From assembly GCF_016406325.1 (NCBI RefSeq), contig NZ_CP066370.1, positions 3,596,001-3,660,000 on the forward strand: a stretch of DNA of 64,000 nt, given 5' to 3'. This document shows positions 17,569-26,190 of the stretch, piece by piece. Each line of letters begins with the position of its first letter. Within the stretch, counting starts at the first letter, position 1. The DNA comes from Shewanella putrefaciens (GTDB taxonomy: Bacteria > Pseudomonadota > Gammaproteobacteria > Enterobacterales > Shewanellaceae). The translations under genes and the position numbers were made by a program. The notes beneath the pieces were generated by a model. It did not search any database. It saw only the letters and a program-made list of their open reading frames with translations, and was not told the origin of the DNA.

Positions 17569-19199
17569 CCGCTGTGTTGCTCCAAAGAACGATTTAAATA
17601 AATGAGAGGCACTAAGCCCACGATGACAATCACAATAGCAGCTAGAGCGCCATGTTCCAGTTTTTCATCGGACACAAACTGAAAGACATGAGTTGCAAGA
17701 TTTTCAAACCCAATCGGCCTTAGCAGCAAAGCGGCTGGCAGTTCCTTCATGCTTTCGATAAAAACCAACAACGCTGCGGCAAAAATCCCCTTTGAGAGCA
17801 AGGGTAAATGTACTCGACTGAGTAGTCTTATTGGACTCTGTCCCATTGTTAAACTCACCATATCTAATGATGGTGAGATGCGCTTGTAGCTACTTTCAAT
17901 GCTCCCGATTGCGATGGCAATAAAGCGCACGCAAAAAGCAAAAACCAAAGCCACTACACTGCCCGTGAGTAGGAGTCCAGGACCTTTGACACCGATATAG
18001 TCAGCCAGATCGTTAATTCCAAAATCGAGCAAAGTTAACGGCACTAATACACCGATAGCTAACACAGTACCGGGCAAAGCATAGCCTGTTGATGCTAAAC
18101 GTGAAGGTAATGTATCACTGCGCCTTGGGCTGATACGACGCACAAACATCAAGAACAAAGCTATCAAACAACAGAGTATGCTGGTGACTAACGCAAGACT
18201 AAGGCTATTAAGACTCAATTGCCAAAAACTTGAATCCCAACTTTTTTCAAAATAACCAATAGCATAGGATACTAAAATCCCAAAAGGTAATAAGAACGAT
18301 AGTAAGAGTACTGTTCCACAAAAAATGAGTGCATACACAGTTTGTTTAGTGGTAAGTCGATATAAATCAGTAGTCTGAATACGTGACTGTTTTTGAAATA
18401 GCTGCTGTTTACGGCGCGCAAATCGCTCGAATCCAATGAGCATAAAGATCACCAGTAAAATAATGGCTGACAATTTCGCCGCAGCAGTCAGATTACCGTA
18501 GCCGAGCCATGTATCGTATACCGCAGTAGTTAAAGTGGGCACAGCAAAATAGCTTACAGTCGCAAAATCTGCCGCGGTTTCCATCGCGACCAAAGCCACT
18601 CCCACGGCGATTGCGGGTCTTGCCATTGGCAAAGAGAGGCGCCAAAAGCTCTGCCATGAAGAACAGCCCATAATACGAGAGGCATGGGCTAAGCTTAGGG
18701 ACTGCTCCATAAAAGCGGTGCGCGCTAAAAGATAAATATAAGGAAAAAGTACGAGCGACAGCATACAAGCCGCACCGCCTAAGGAACGAATATCAGGAAA
18801 AAAGTATTCTTGAGATGAACGCCAATCAAAGAGTAAGCGCAGCCCTCGCTGAACAGGCCCTGCATAGTCGAGTAAATCGGTATATACATAAGCAACAATA
18901 TAGGCAGGCATAGCCAAAGGCAGTAACAGCGCCCACTGCAAATAACGCCTTCCAATAAATTCGCAGCGAGCCACCAACCAAGCGCAGGGTAAAGCGAGTA
19001 AAAGCGCACCCACACTCACCCAAAAAATCAGTAATAAGCTGTTGATGATATAAGTGGGTAACACAGTTGCCATTAAGTGGTCAAACACTGCCTCATCGGG
19101 CTGAAATGCTTGAAATATTAAGGCAAAAAGAGGCAATACGAGTAATGCTGCCACGGCATAACCAGCAAGCGACCAGCTTCTGGCTAATCCTAAAATCAT
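17565..19199 (-). CDS. fbpB: iron(III) ABC transporter permease (fused, two permease domains)
   Basis: A 544-residue inner-membrane protein with about twelve transmembrane segments in two homologous halves. Each half carries the cytoplasmic coupling loop (near HASRIMGCSSWQSFWRLSLPMARPA and SLTMGQSPIRLLSRVHLPLLSKG). This is the FbpB/SfuB type, in which one chain gives both channel halves. It lies between fbpA and fbpC. A hairpin in the 77-base gap after fbpA may reduce its expression relative to the binding protein. Confidence 0.92.
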   Translation of the reverse strand: MILGLARSWSLAGYAVAALLVLPLFALIFQAFQPDEAVFDHLMATVLPTYIINSLLLIFWVSVGALLLALPCAWLVARCEFIGRRYLQWALLLPLAMPAYIVAYVYTDLLDYAGPVQRGLRLLFDWRSSQEYFFPDIRSLGGAACMLSLVLFPYIYLLARTAFMEQSLSLAHASRIMGCSSWQSFWRLSLPMARPAIAVGVALVAMETAADFATVSYFAVPTLTTAVYDTWLGYGNLTAAAKLSAIILLVIFMLIGFERFARRKQQLFQKQSRIQTTDLYRLTTKQTVYALIFCGTVLLLSFLLPFGILVSYAIGYFEKSWDSSFWQLSLNSLSLALVTSILCCLIALFLMFVRRISPRRSDTLPSRLASTGYALPGTVLAIGVLVPLTLLDFGINDLADYIGVKGPGLLLTGSVVALVFAFCVRFIAIAIGSIESSYKRISPSLDMVSLTMGQSPIRLLSRVHLPLLSKGIFAAALLVFIESMKELPAALLLRPIGFENLATHVFQFVSDEKLEHGALAAIVIVIVGLVPLIYLNRSLEQHSG

Positions 19200-19213
19200 G
19201 TCAATCCTTAAAA

Positions 19214-19239
19214 AGTCACAGCGCCAATAAATGGCGCTG
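19214..19239 (-). terminator. attenuator-like hairpin between fbpA and fbpB
   Basis: CAGCGCCA / TGGCGCTG (19219-19226, 19232-19239), a perfect 8-bp stem with a 5-base loop, followed on the minus strand by TGACTTTTTAA. Partial termination here would leave more fbpA than fbpBC message, as is common for binding-protein transporters. Confidence 0.65.
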
Positions 19240-19276
19240 GCTTTAATATTAATGCAATGCTTTTAATAACAAGCAA

Positions 19277-20284
19277 CTACAAATCAAACTGTACTTCATC
19301 TAACAACTTCACCGCGGCTTGATGATATTCAGCAAGTTTGAAAATAGGCAGTTGATCAACCTTAAACTCTCCCCAAGAAGCCACAAGCGGCGATGGTGCT
19401 ACATTGGCTTTGACTGGATATTCCATGTTTACATCAGCATAGGCTTTTTGCGCGATATCGGCCGATAAAAACTCCATTAATTTAATCGCGTTTTCTTTAT
19501 TAGGCGCATGGCGTGTTAATACCATACCTGAAACATTCACATGGGCGCCGCGATTGGCTTGGTTTGGAAAATTAATCACGACAGCTTCCGCTACAGTTTT
19601 TTGCTCAGGATCCTGCAACATATTGCCATAGTAATAGCTATTGCCTATCGCAACATCACACAATCCCTCTTTAACAGCGGCAATTTGGCCTCTATCGTTA
19701 CCCTGTGGCTTACGTGCTAAATTAGTTTTCACACCTTGCAGCCAAGTTTTTGCTTCAGCCTCACCATGATGCGCAATCATTGATGCCACTAACGCAATGT
19801 TATATGGATGTTTACCGCTTCGAGTACAAATTTTTCCTTTGTACTTAGGGTCGGCAAGTTCCTCATAGGTTAATTGCTGCGGACCAGCACGATCCTTTGC
19901 TGTGTATAGGTTTCTGACTCGCATAGTCAAAGCATACCATTGACCATCTGGATCACGATATTGTGCGGGGATATTGCTTTCGAGTGTGGGCGTTTTAACG
20001 GGAGAAGTGAGATCTTTTTCGACTAATTCAACTAGGCGAGAAAAATCAGAGGTCAATACTAAATCAGCAGGAGATAAGCGGCCTTCACGGGCAATGCGCT
20101 CTGCAATACCATCTTTCGCAAATACGACATTCACGCCAATGCCAGTTTCCTCAGTAAAACGCGCAAGGATTGGCTCCACTAAAAATGCTTGGCGATAAGA
20201 GTAAACCGTTAGTTTTTCATCCGCAAACGCTGATTGCCCAACGGAAATTAACCCAACTAACGCAGCATAAGTTACCAATTTCAT
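19277..20284 (-). CDS. fbpA: iron(III) ABC transporter periplasmic binding protein
   Basis: A 335-residue ferric-binding protein. Residues 1-21 form a signal peptide ending SAFA. The YSYRQAFLVEPILARF start of the mature domain and the tyrosine cluster GNSYYYGNM, which supplies the Fe3+ ligands, are typical of FbpA/FutA. It is the first gene of fbpA-fbpB-fbpC. A Fur-like palindrome lies about 57 bases upstream of the start, so iron repression is expected. Confidence 0.94.
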   Translation of the reverse strand: MKLVTYAALVGLISVGQSAFADEKLTVYSYRQAFLVEPILARFTEETGIGVNVVFAKDGIAERIAREGRLSPADLVLTSDFSRLVELVEKDLTSPVKTPTLESNIPAQYRDPDGQWYALTMRVRNLYTAKDRAGPQQLTYEELADPKYKGKICTRSGKHPYNIALVASMIAHHGEAEAKTWLQGVKTNLARKPQGNDRGQIAAVKEGLCDVAIGNSYYYGNMLQDPEQKTVAEAVVINFPNQANRGAHVNVSGMVLTRHAPNKENAIKLMEFLSADIAQKAYADVNMEYPVKANVAPSPLVASWGEFKVDQLPIFKLAEYHQAAVKLLDEVQFDL

Positions 20285-20340
20285 TATCTATTTCTCCCCA
20301 ATATTGTGATATCACTCGCCAGTATTTTTATGCACTTTAA

Positions 20341-20355
20341 TGATAATAGTTATCA
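20341..20355. promoter_or_regulatory. Fur-like box between fbpA and its divergent neighbour
   Basis: TGATAATAGTTATCA is a 7-1-7 inverted repeat with one mismatch that resembles the Fur recognition core (TGATAAT/ATTATCA). It lies 57 bases upstream of fbpA and 145 upstream of the small plus-strand gene at 20500, so it could regulate either or both. Confidence 0.75.
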
Positions 20356-20499
20356 CTTATTCCAGAGTAATAGATAGTCAACCACAGAGCAATAGCAAGT
20401 TTAACTTTTTGTTTTTAATAGATTTAACCTTAAAACTGGCGATTATCTCAAATCAAACTAAACTGAACCTTAATTTGTCAAAATCCATGGGGAACAAAT

Positions 20500-20916
20500 A
20501 TGTTGACCATACTCCTGCTAGTCGTAGCAACACTGATGTTATTTGGATTAAGCACACTCAAGAGCCGTAAAAAACAGCGAAAATACCGCAGTAAAACGAC
20601 ATCTTATACGGCAGAAAAAGTACCTATAATCCAAGAGCACCGTTTTCATAGTGTTAGCATAGTAAGCAATGGCAGTGGTTGTGAAAAAGTGAATGCGCTA
20701 TCAGGAAAACGTTTTTTATCCAAAGAAGCCCCTGAACTGCCGATGGAAGAATGCACCCAAGCAAGTTGTCAGTGTCGTTATCAACACCATCAAGATAGGC
20801 GTCAAGTTGGCCATGATCGTCGAGTGGATTACGGTGTCACTCGGGAGTTATACGGCGCTTTTGGTGAGCAAAATCGCCGTGACAATCCAAGGGGAAGGCG
20901 CGTAACTGATTGCTAA
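20500..20916 (+). CDS. small membrane-anchored Cys/Arg-rich protein of unknown function
   Basis: 138 residues. One hydrophobic segment (residues 2-17, LTILLLVVATLMLFGL) is followed by a basic stretch, giving a single-pass protein. The C-terminal half carries a cysteine cluster (ECTQASCQC) and repeated Arg-Arg pairs (DRRQVGHDRRVDYG, NRRDNPRGRR), a pattern I do not recognise as a named family. GGGGA lies seven bases before the ATG. It is divergent from the iron importer across a Fur-like box, which suggests but does not prove an iron-related role. It converges on the GST gene 11 bases away. Confidence 0.7.
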   Translation: MLTILLLVVATLMLFGLSTLKSRKKQRKYRSKTTSYTAEKVPIIQEHRFHSVSIVSNGSGCEKVNALSGKRFLSKEAPELPMEECTQASCQCRYQHHQDRRQVGHDRRVDYGVTRELYGAFGEQNRRDNPRGRRVTDC

Positions 20917-20927
20917 GCCTTTTCAAA

Positions 20928-21524
20928 CTAGTGAGGACGAGTTTCAACGAATGCAGGTAAATCTCGCATGTCACTAAACCAAAGTGCCGTAGCGGGTGCA
21001 ACTTTTCGCCAATCAAGCTCTGGATGTCTAAAGTCCATATAATCAAGTAGGCAAATTAAGGCTAACTGTGGCGCTTGCACTGTAGCTTGGGTGATTACAC
21101 TTTGATGCTCCATCTGCATTAAACCGCGGAGCAACGCCTGTTCAAATCGCGATGTCCAAAAGACTGATCTCAAACCTTCATCTTCACGCATTTGCTCTTG
21201 ACGTAATTTTACCGCGCTATCGATCAATCCTTTTATCATAGAGAACTGGCACTGCAATACCCAATGACTATTGGGCACACCAAACATATGTTGTTCGCCA
21301 AGTTCAGCATCCAAATAACGCATAATCACTTCGCTATCATACAGAGGTATACCATCATTCGTGATAAGACACGGGATTTGGCCTAGTGGATTGGCATCAA
21401 GCAACTCAGCGGTATTCTCAAAGGGGTTTACAGTAACTTCTTCAATATCCTTAATATTTAAATAACGAATTAGCGTTCTAACGCAGCGGGCATAGGGGGA
21501 TGCCAGAGAGCACAGCAACTTCAT
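20928..21524 (-). CDS. glutathione S-transferase family protein
   Basis: A 198-residue GST. The N-terminal thioredoxin-like domain (KLLCSLASPYARCVRTLI, then NPLGQIPCLITNDGIPLYDSEVIMRYLD) holds the cis-proline IPCL and the glutathione-binding DSEVI; the C-terminal domain is all-helical. The ATG at 21524 is preceded by AGAAGGA; the in-frame TTG one codon earlier is rejected. Substrate unknown. fpr starts about 850 bases upstream on the same strand. Confidence 0.9.
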   Translation of the reverse strand: MKLLCSLASPYARCVRTLIRYLNIKDIEEVTVNPFENTAELLDANPLGQIPCLITNDGIPLYDSEVIMRYLDAELGEQHMFGVPNSHWVLQCQFSMIKGLIDSAVKLRQEQMREDEGLRSVFWTSRFEQALLRGLMQMEHQSVITQATVQAPQLALICLLDYMDFRHPELDWRKVAPATALWFSDMRDLPAFVETRPH

Positions 21525-21623
21525 CAAAAATATCCTTCTCTTGTTGGAATCATCATTTACCTTAAAAAAACACTTTTAATACTAGTTAAATTAGTATGTT
21601 GAGGCCGCTTGTGAATAGCGACA

Positions 21624-22373
21624 TTACCAGTATTTTTCAACGGTAATTTGTCCAGGCGCACGGCGTAAATTCTTAGTAAGACCTTTATCAAGTAGAACAG
21701 ACTGAGCACCGCTAATCATGCCAGGATTACCACAGATCATCACCTGAGAATCGTTCATACTCAAGGTTAACCCTACTTGATGCTCTATTTCTCCTGAAGC
21801 TAAACCTTCTGGAATGCGACATTGCAATGCACCATCCACAGCTTCGCGAGTCACGCATAAGCACAGAATAAATTGGTTTGGATACTGCTGTTCATAGCTG
21901 CGTAATTTGTCAAGATACGCTAAATCTTTTGCCTCTCTCACCCCGTACACAAGCACAATCTTTTCAAAACGCTGCCAAGGTTCCGCGGTATCCAACATCG
22001 AAAGAAATGGGCCAACCGCAGTTCCTGTCGCTAAAAACCATAAATGCTTTCCTTGACCCTCCCCCTTAGGAATTTCATCTAAGGTCATAAAACCCGTTGC
22101 TGTCGAGCTAATATCAATCTCATCGCCTATGGTTAAGTGTTGTAATTGAGGCGATAACTGTCCTTCTTCTACCGCGACCGCAAGTACTTCTGCATAGGGT
22201 TTATCGGGCGAGTTTACGAGCGAGTATGCTCTAGCGACACGTTTTTCGTCTTGTACTTGGCTAAGTTTAATAAACTGACCGGGAATAAATGGTGTCAGTG
22301 CTGCAGCAATGCGCAGTGAGAATAATTTATCATTCCAATCAATACGTTCAATAATTCTTCCTCTAATCCACAT
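21624..22373 (-). CDS. fpr: ferredoxin/flavodoxin-NADP+ reductase
   Basis: A 249-residue FNR of the bacterial Fpr class. RAYSLVNSP (about 48-56) is the FAD-binding RxYSxxN motif; TGTAVGPFLSML binds NADP; VMICGNPGMI is the nicotinamide-side motif; and the chain ends VEKYW with the aromatic residue that stacks on FAD. It moves electrons between NADPH and ferredoxin or flavodoxin in the cytoplasm. Confidence 0.94.
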   Translation of the reverse strand: MWIRGRIIERIDWNDKLFSLRIAAALTPFIPGQFIKLSQVQDEKRVARAYSLVNSPDKPYAEVLAVAVEEGQLSPQLQHLTIGDEIDISSTATGFMTLDEIPKGEGQGKHLWFLATGTAVGPFLSMLDTAEPWQRFEKIVLVYGVREAKDLAYLDKLRSYEQQYPNQFILCLCVTREAVDGALQCRIPEGLASGEIEHQVGLTLSMNDSQVMICGNPGMISGAQSVLLDKGLTKNLRRAPGQITVEKYW

Positions 22374-22483
22374 AAGCCATCCTCAAGTAAAATCTTGAAC
22401 AGATCTCTAGCATATACCCAAGTTACCTCAAGATGCGAATTTCAGGAATAGGGAGATTTAAACAACACTATGATTCGCTGTTA

Positions 22484-22511
22484 ATAAAAAATCCCTTGTA
22501 ATAAAGGGGTT
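22484..22511 (-). terminator. terminator after the DUF5610-like gene
   Basis: On the minus strand AACCCCTT (22511-22504) pairs with AAGGGATT (22497-22490), including one G-U pair, with a 6-base loop and TTTTTATT after it. It lies 32 bases beyond the stop at 22543. Confidence 0.75.
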
Positions 22512-22542
22512 TAGGGTAAGTTAAATGCAAAAGCTATTGGCA

Positions 22543-23148
22543 TTATGTGGCAGCAGTCTGACTGTTATCGTTTTTCTTATTAAAGCTATCTCTAAAAGCT
22601 TGTAAACCCTCTTGTACCAGAGAATAAGTTTTATCAACGCCATCAGCAATATCGCCTTGCAGCACTTTAAGACCTGATAAAATCTCTCTTGCATCCTTAA
22701 AACCACTATCTATAGCGCCACCAATAATGGTCATAAAACTATCGAGCTGTTCATCGAAACTCATTCTTGAGTTCTGCTGCTGGTGGATACTAAAAAACTG
22801 CGTTGCAAAGCTAACAATGCGATCGGCCGTCGCCTCTGGCGAAGTGTCAACGCCATTGTCATAAGCCGTTTGAATGGCATTCTCACCCATGCTCGGTGCT
22901 AACTCTTTGTTTATCGCCTCGATTGCTGCGCGATAGAGTAAGACCATAGACTTATCACCAGCCTTGATATTCACATCCTGCTGTGCGGATAAAATGGCCT
23001 GATTCATCAGATTCTTACTTGTCTGTTGTGCCGTGAGCTTAGAGGGGGCTGTTGCCGCTTTAGATTCACTCGCCTCGTTATCTTTAGGGACATTTTTATG
23101 GGGCAAAGATGTGCTCTGCTGAGTCGGAGCGGATTTATTGATTTCCAT
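22543..23148 (-). CDS. DUF5610-like conserved protein
   Basis: 201 residues. An N-terminal Ser/Thr/Lys/Ala-rich disordered part (about 1-50) is followed by a helical domain (NQAILSAQQDVNIKAGDKSMVLLYRAAIEAINKEL to GLQAFRDSFNKK) that resembles DUF5610 proteins of Shewanella. No signal peptide or membrane segment. The frame opens 18 codons earlier, but the MEINKSAP start fits better. The function is unknown; it stands alone with its own terminator. Confidence 0.7.
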   Translation of the reverse strand: MEINKSAPTQQSTSLPHKNVPKDNEASESKAATAPSKLTAQQTSKNLMNQAILSAQQDVNIKAGDKSMVLLYRAAIEAINKELAPSMGENAIQTAYDNGVDTSPEATADRIVSFATQFFSIHQQQNSRMSFDEQLDSFMTIIGGAIDSGFKDAREILSGLKVLQGDIADGVDKTYSLVQEGLQAFRDSFNKKNDNSQTAAT

Positions 23149-23343
23149 GGTAGCTATCCATTCAATTCGGGTCGACCTAATTATCGACCAAAATTTGAAC
23201 AACTTTAGTAATTTTTAAAATTACACTATTATCAAGCCGTAACGCTATGATAAAACCAATATAAATTGGTGGTTATTTTTAAAAGTACCTATTCAACCAA
23301 TCACTAAAATGCTTATCTAAATCGATAAAAAGGATGTAATGCA

Positions 23344-23949
23344 ATGGCAGCATGTCATGACATCAATCAGTTTAATTTTCAAGTAGTAGTGAGTTTGACA
23401 AATCGTCGTTTCATCCCTTATCTGTCACCCATTAAGCTATTAACTGGTTTTTTGTTATTGCTCTGCTTTGCTGCGTCTTCCATAAATCAAGCCGTAGCAG
23501 ATACGAGATTGATCGTCCTAGTAAGACATGCTGAAAAGATTAACCTGCAGATTGATGATCCCCAGTTATCTCCTCAAGGAGAAATGCGAGCCGTAGCCCT
23601 TATTACTGCCTTAAATCGTACACCACTATTTCAACTTATTGCCACGCAGTATCAACGCACGCAACAAACGCTGTCTCCCATGAGTAAAGTACGTCATTTA
23701 CCCGTAACTATAGTGCCTGCTCAAAAACCTATCGAAGAGCATATTCAACAAATCGTTGAACAAGTCTATGCGGTAAAGGGGAATTCATTAATTGTCGGGC
23801 ACTCCAATACTATCCCTCTTATTATCAAGGCATTGGGTGGACCCGAGATCAACGCCATCAATGAAGATGATTACAGCCAACTTTTTTTGCTTTCCATCGG
23901 TGATAGTCAAGCTGCAAGTCTAATTGCGACACGTTATGGACAAGAATAA
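23344..23949 (+). CDS. histidine phosphatase family protein, exported
   Basis: 201 residues. A hydrophobic segment at about residues 31-50 (LLTGFLLLLCFAASSINQAVA) acts as signal or anchor after a polar N-terminus. The mature part begins RLIVLVRHAEK, the RHG-type catalytic motif, and has a second histidine in LIVGHSNTIP, as in SixA/phosphoglycerate-mutase-like phosphatases. Location is most likely periplasmic. It ends 11 bases before the next gene, so the two are probably one operon. Substrate unknown. Confidence 0.85.
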   Translation: MAACHDINQFNFQVVVSLTNRRFIPYLSPIKLLTGFLLLLCFAASSINQAVADTRLIVLVRHAEKINLQIDDPQLSPQGEMRAVALITALNRTPLFQLIATQYQRTQQTLSPMSKVRHLPVTIVPAQKPIEEHIQQIVEQVYAVKGNSLIVGHSNTIPLIIKALGGPEINAINEDDYSQLFLLSIGDSQAASLIATRYGQE

Positions 23950-23960
23950 AGGATCACAAA

Positions 23961-25451
23961 ATGAGTGAACAACATTGGTTTATGTGGGGGCTAGATCTGT
24001 TTTCTGGATTATTTTTAATCCTAATAGGATTCGGTGTACTTGCCCTTTTCTACATGTATATCATCGATAAGATGCAAACAAAACAAGCCATCAGACACAA
24101 CTATCCCGTGATAGGCCGTTTTAGATACTTATTTGAAAAGCAAGGAGAATTTTTTAGACAATACTTCTTTGCCCAAGATAGAGAAGAACTGCCTTTTAAC
24201 CGTGCTGAACGAAGCTGGGTATACCGCGCCGCGAAGAATGTGGATAGAACAATTGCCTTTGGTTCGACTCGCCCCTTGGATAATGCTGGCACAATTATGT
24301 TTATGAACACAGCCTTCCCTACCCAAGATGAAGATATCACGCCAATTTACCCTGTCACTATCGGCCCTCACTGCAGAGAACCATATACCACTCAAGCCAT
24401 TTGCCATATTTCAGCGATGAGTTATGATGCCCTCTCACGACCCGCAATTACCGCACTATCACACGGAGCTGCACTCGCGGGTTGTTGGTTAAACACCGGT
24501 GAAGGTGGTCTAAGTCCCTATCACCTAAAGGGTGGCTGTGATCTTGTTTTTCAAATCGGTACAGCAAAATATGGCGTACGTAATGAACATGGTCACTTAG
24601 ACGATGCAAAACTCAAATCCATTGCCGCCCATCCAGAAGTTAAAATGTTTGAAATCAAAATGAGCCAAGGAGCAAAGCCTGGTAAAGGCGGCATACTGCC
24701 GGGCATAAAAGTCACCGAAGAAATTGCCCATATTCGCGGTATTCCTCAAGGATTGGATTCCATTAGCCCCAATGGTCATATCGAATTTAAATCCGTGGGC
24801 GATATTTTGGACATGATCGCCAGAGTGCGTGAGGTAACAGGTAAACCCACAGGAATTAAAGCCGTACTCGGTGATGTTCAATGGCTGGAAGACTTTTGTA
24901 ATGAAATTGAGCGCCGAGGTGAAGATTCCGCCCCTGATTTTTTTACCTTAGACAGTGCTGACGGGGGAACTGGTGCAGCACCACAGTCTTTGATGGACTA
25001 TGTAGGTTTACCGCTTAAAGAAAGTTTGCCGATATTAGTTGATATTTTGATCCAACGGGGTTTGCGGAAACGAGTAAAAATTATCGCATCCGGTAAATTG
25101 ATCGTGCCGTCAAAAGTCGCTTGGGCATTAGCACTAGGTGCCGATTTTATTGCCTCTGCTCGCGGTAATATGTTCGCCCTTGGATGCATTCAAGCTTTAC
25201 AATGTAACAAAGATACCTGTCCAACAGGAATAACGACTCACAATAAAAAGCTACAACAAGGCCTAAACCCAAGGGATAAATCTACGCGTGTCGCCAACTA
25301 TAACCGCAACCTACATCACGACCTTGGTTTGATTGCTCACTCCTGCGGCGTGAAAGAACCAAGGCAGCTTAAACCTTCCCACGTTAGGATAGTGCTAGAC
25401 AGTGGTCTGTCTGTTTCCCTTGATAAATACTATTCCCACATGGATCAGTAA
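23961..25451 (+). CDS. membrane-anchored FMN-binding glutamate synthase-like protein
   Basis: 496 residues. One N-terminal transmembrane helix (residues 12-36) precedes a GltB central-domain TIM barrel: KPGKGGILPG, DSADGGTGAAP and the 3Fe-4S cysteine set C-x5-C-x4-C (CIQALQCNKDTC). It lacks the glutaminase domain and the NADPH-binding subunit, so it is not a complete glutamate synthase. Related stand-alone proteins are annotated as FMN-binding glutamate synthase family; their reaction is uncertain. AAAGGA precedes the ATG. It is coupled to the phosphatase gene upstream. Confidence 0.88.
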   Translation: MSEQHWFMWGLDLFSGLFLILIGFGVLALFYMYIIDKMQTKQAIRHNYPVIGRFRYLFEKQGEFFRQYFFAQDREELPFNRAERSWVYRAAKNVDRTIAFGSTRPLDNAGTIMFMNTAFPTQDEDITPIYPVTIGPHCREPYTTQAICHISAMSYDALSRPAITALSHGAALAGCWLNTGEGGLSPYHLKGGCDLVFQIGTAKYGVRNEHGHLDDAKLKSIAAHPEVKMFEIKMSQGAKPGKGGILPGIKVTEEIAHIRGIPQGLDSISPNGHIEFKSVGDILDMIARVREVTGKPTGIKAVLGDVQWLEDFCNEIERRGEDSAPDFFTLDSADGGTGAAPQSLMDYVGLPLKESLPILVDILIQRGLRKRVKIIASGKLIVPSKVAWALALGADFIASARGNMFALGCIQALQCNKDTCPTGITTHNKKLQQGLNPRDKSTRVANYNRNLHHDLGLIAHSCGVKEPRQLKPSHVRIVLDSGLSVSLDKYYSHMDQ

Positions 25452-25600
25452 GAAAAGTCGCCAAAATTTCATGCTTATACAACTTTCGACTACACTAGGT
25501 AAGTGGAGTATATTTGAATGCGTATCACAAAAGGGGTAAGATCCGTGAGGTATGGCATAATTAAAATGCTAAATCGGCATCACACAATTGAGGAAACACT

Positions 25601-25810
25601 TTGAAATCAAGCTTTGGAAGCCAACTGCCCGCCAGTAAAACTGTAAGCACGAGCTGTAAGAGCTGTAATCGCTTGACCGAAATCGAAGGCGAGCTTGTGT
25701 GTTTTCGTGAAGGGCAGATTATTAGACTCACCCTTATAGATGAATCGACAACTAAATTAAATTTGTTATGCGAAGGCTGGAAAGGGGGAAAACTGAAGGG
25801 AATGTTGTAA
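25601..25810 (+). CDS. small protein with CKSC motif, TTG start
   Basis: 69 residues starting at a TTG with a strong GAGGAAA six bases upstream; no ATG is available nearby. The N-terminal TSCKSCNRLTEIEGELVC holds three cysteines in a knuckle-like pattern that may bind metal. It converges on the 85-residue gene. Homology is not evident, so the call rests mainly on the ribosome binding site. Confidence 0.45.
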   Translation: MKSSFGSQLPASKTVSTSCKSCNRLTEIEGELVCFREGQIIRLTLIDESTTKLNLLCEGWKGGKLKGML

Positions 25811-25853
25811 ATCGTTTCCCTATCTTCCCCTGCAGTTGTATCAACAGCGATAT

Positions 25854-26111
25854 CTAATGCATCCCTATTGATTCTCTATGAGAGATGTTCATATCTCGGA
25901 TCACGCCGACGAGAGGTATTTCTTCATTCATTTTGGCCAGCGTAAGACGTCTTGTCGTGACTTTTAGCCCTGCACTGAGTTCTGCATGAATACGTTGTAG
26001 TGAATCATAATCCACACCACGTTTTTTTAAGGTCGCCATAATTGCAAACCAATCAGTGGCGACTTTCTCTTCTTTGCCTTCAATATTGACTCTAAGTGAA
26101 ATATTCTCCAT
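25854..26111 (-). CDS. conserved hypothetical protein, 85 residues
   Basis: A small soluble protein (MENISLRVNIEGKEEKVATDWFAIMATLKKRGVDYDSL) with AGAGGT at a good distance from the ATG. No known domain, signal or membrane segment is visible. It lies 79 bases downstream of the ABC exporter on the same strand and may share its transcript. Confidence 0.7.
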   Translation of the reverse strand: MENISLRVNIEGKEEKVATDWFAIMATLKKRGVDYDSLQRIHAELSAGLKVTTRRLTLAKMNEEIPLVGVIRDMNISHRESIGMH

Positions 26112-26190
26112 GCCACACCTCTACCGATTGATTGATGGCTCTTGAGTATAGAGATCTGAAGCTGAATAAAGACTGAACTGTATTGTGCAA

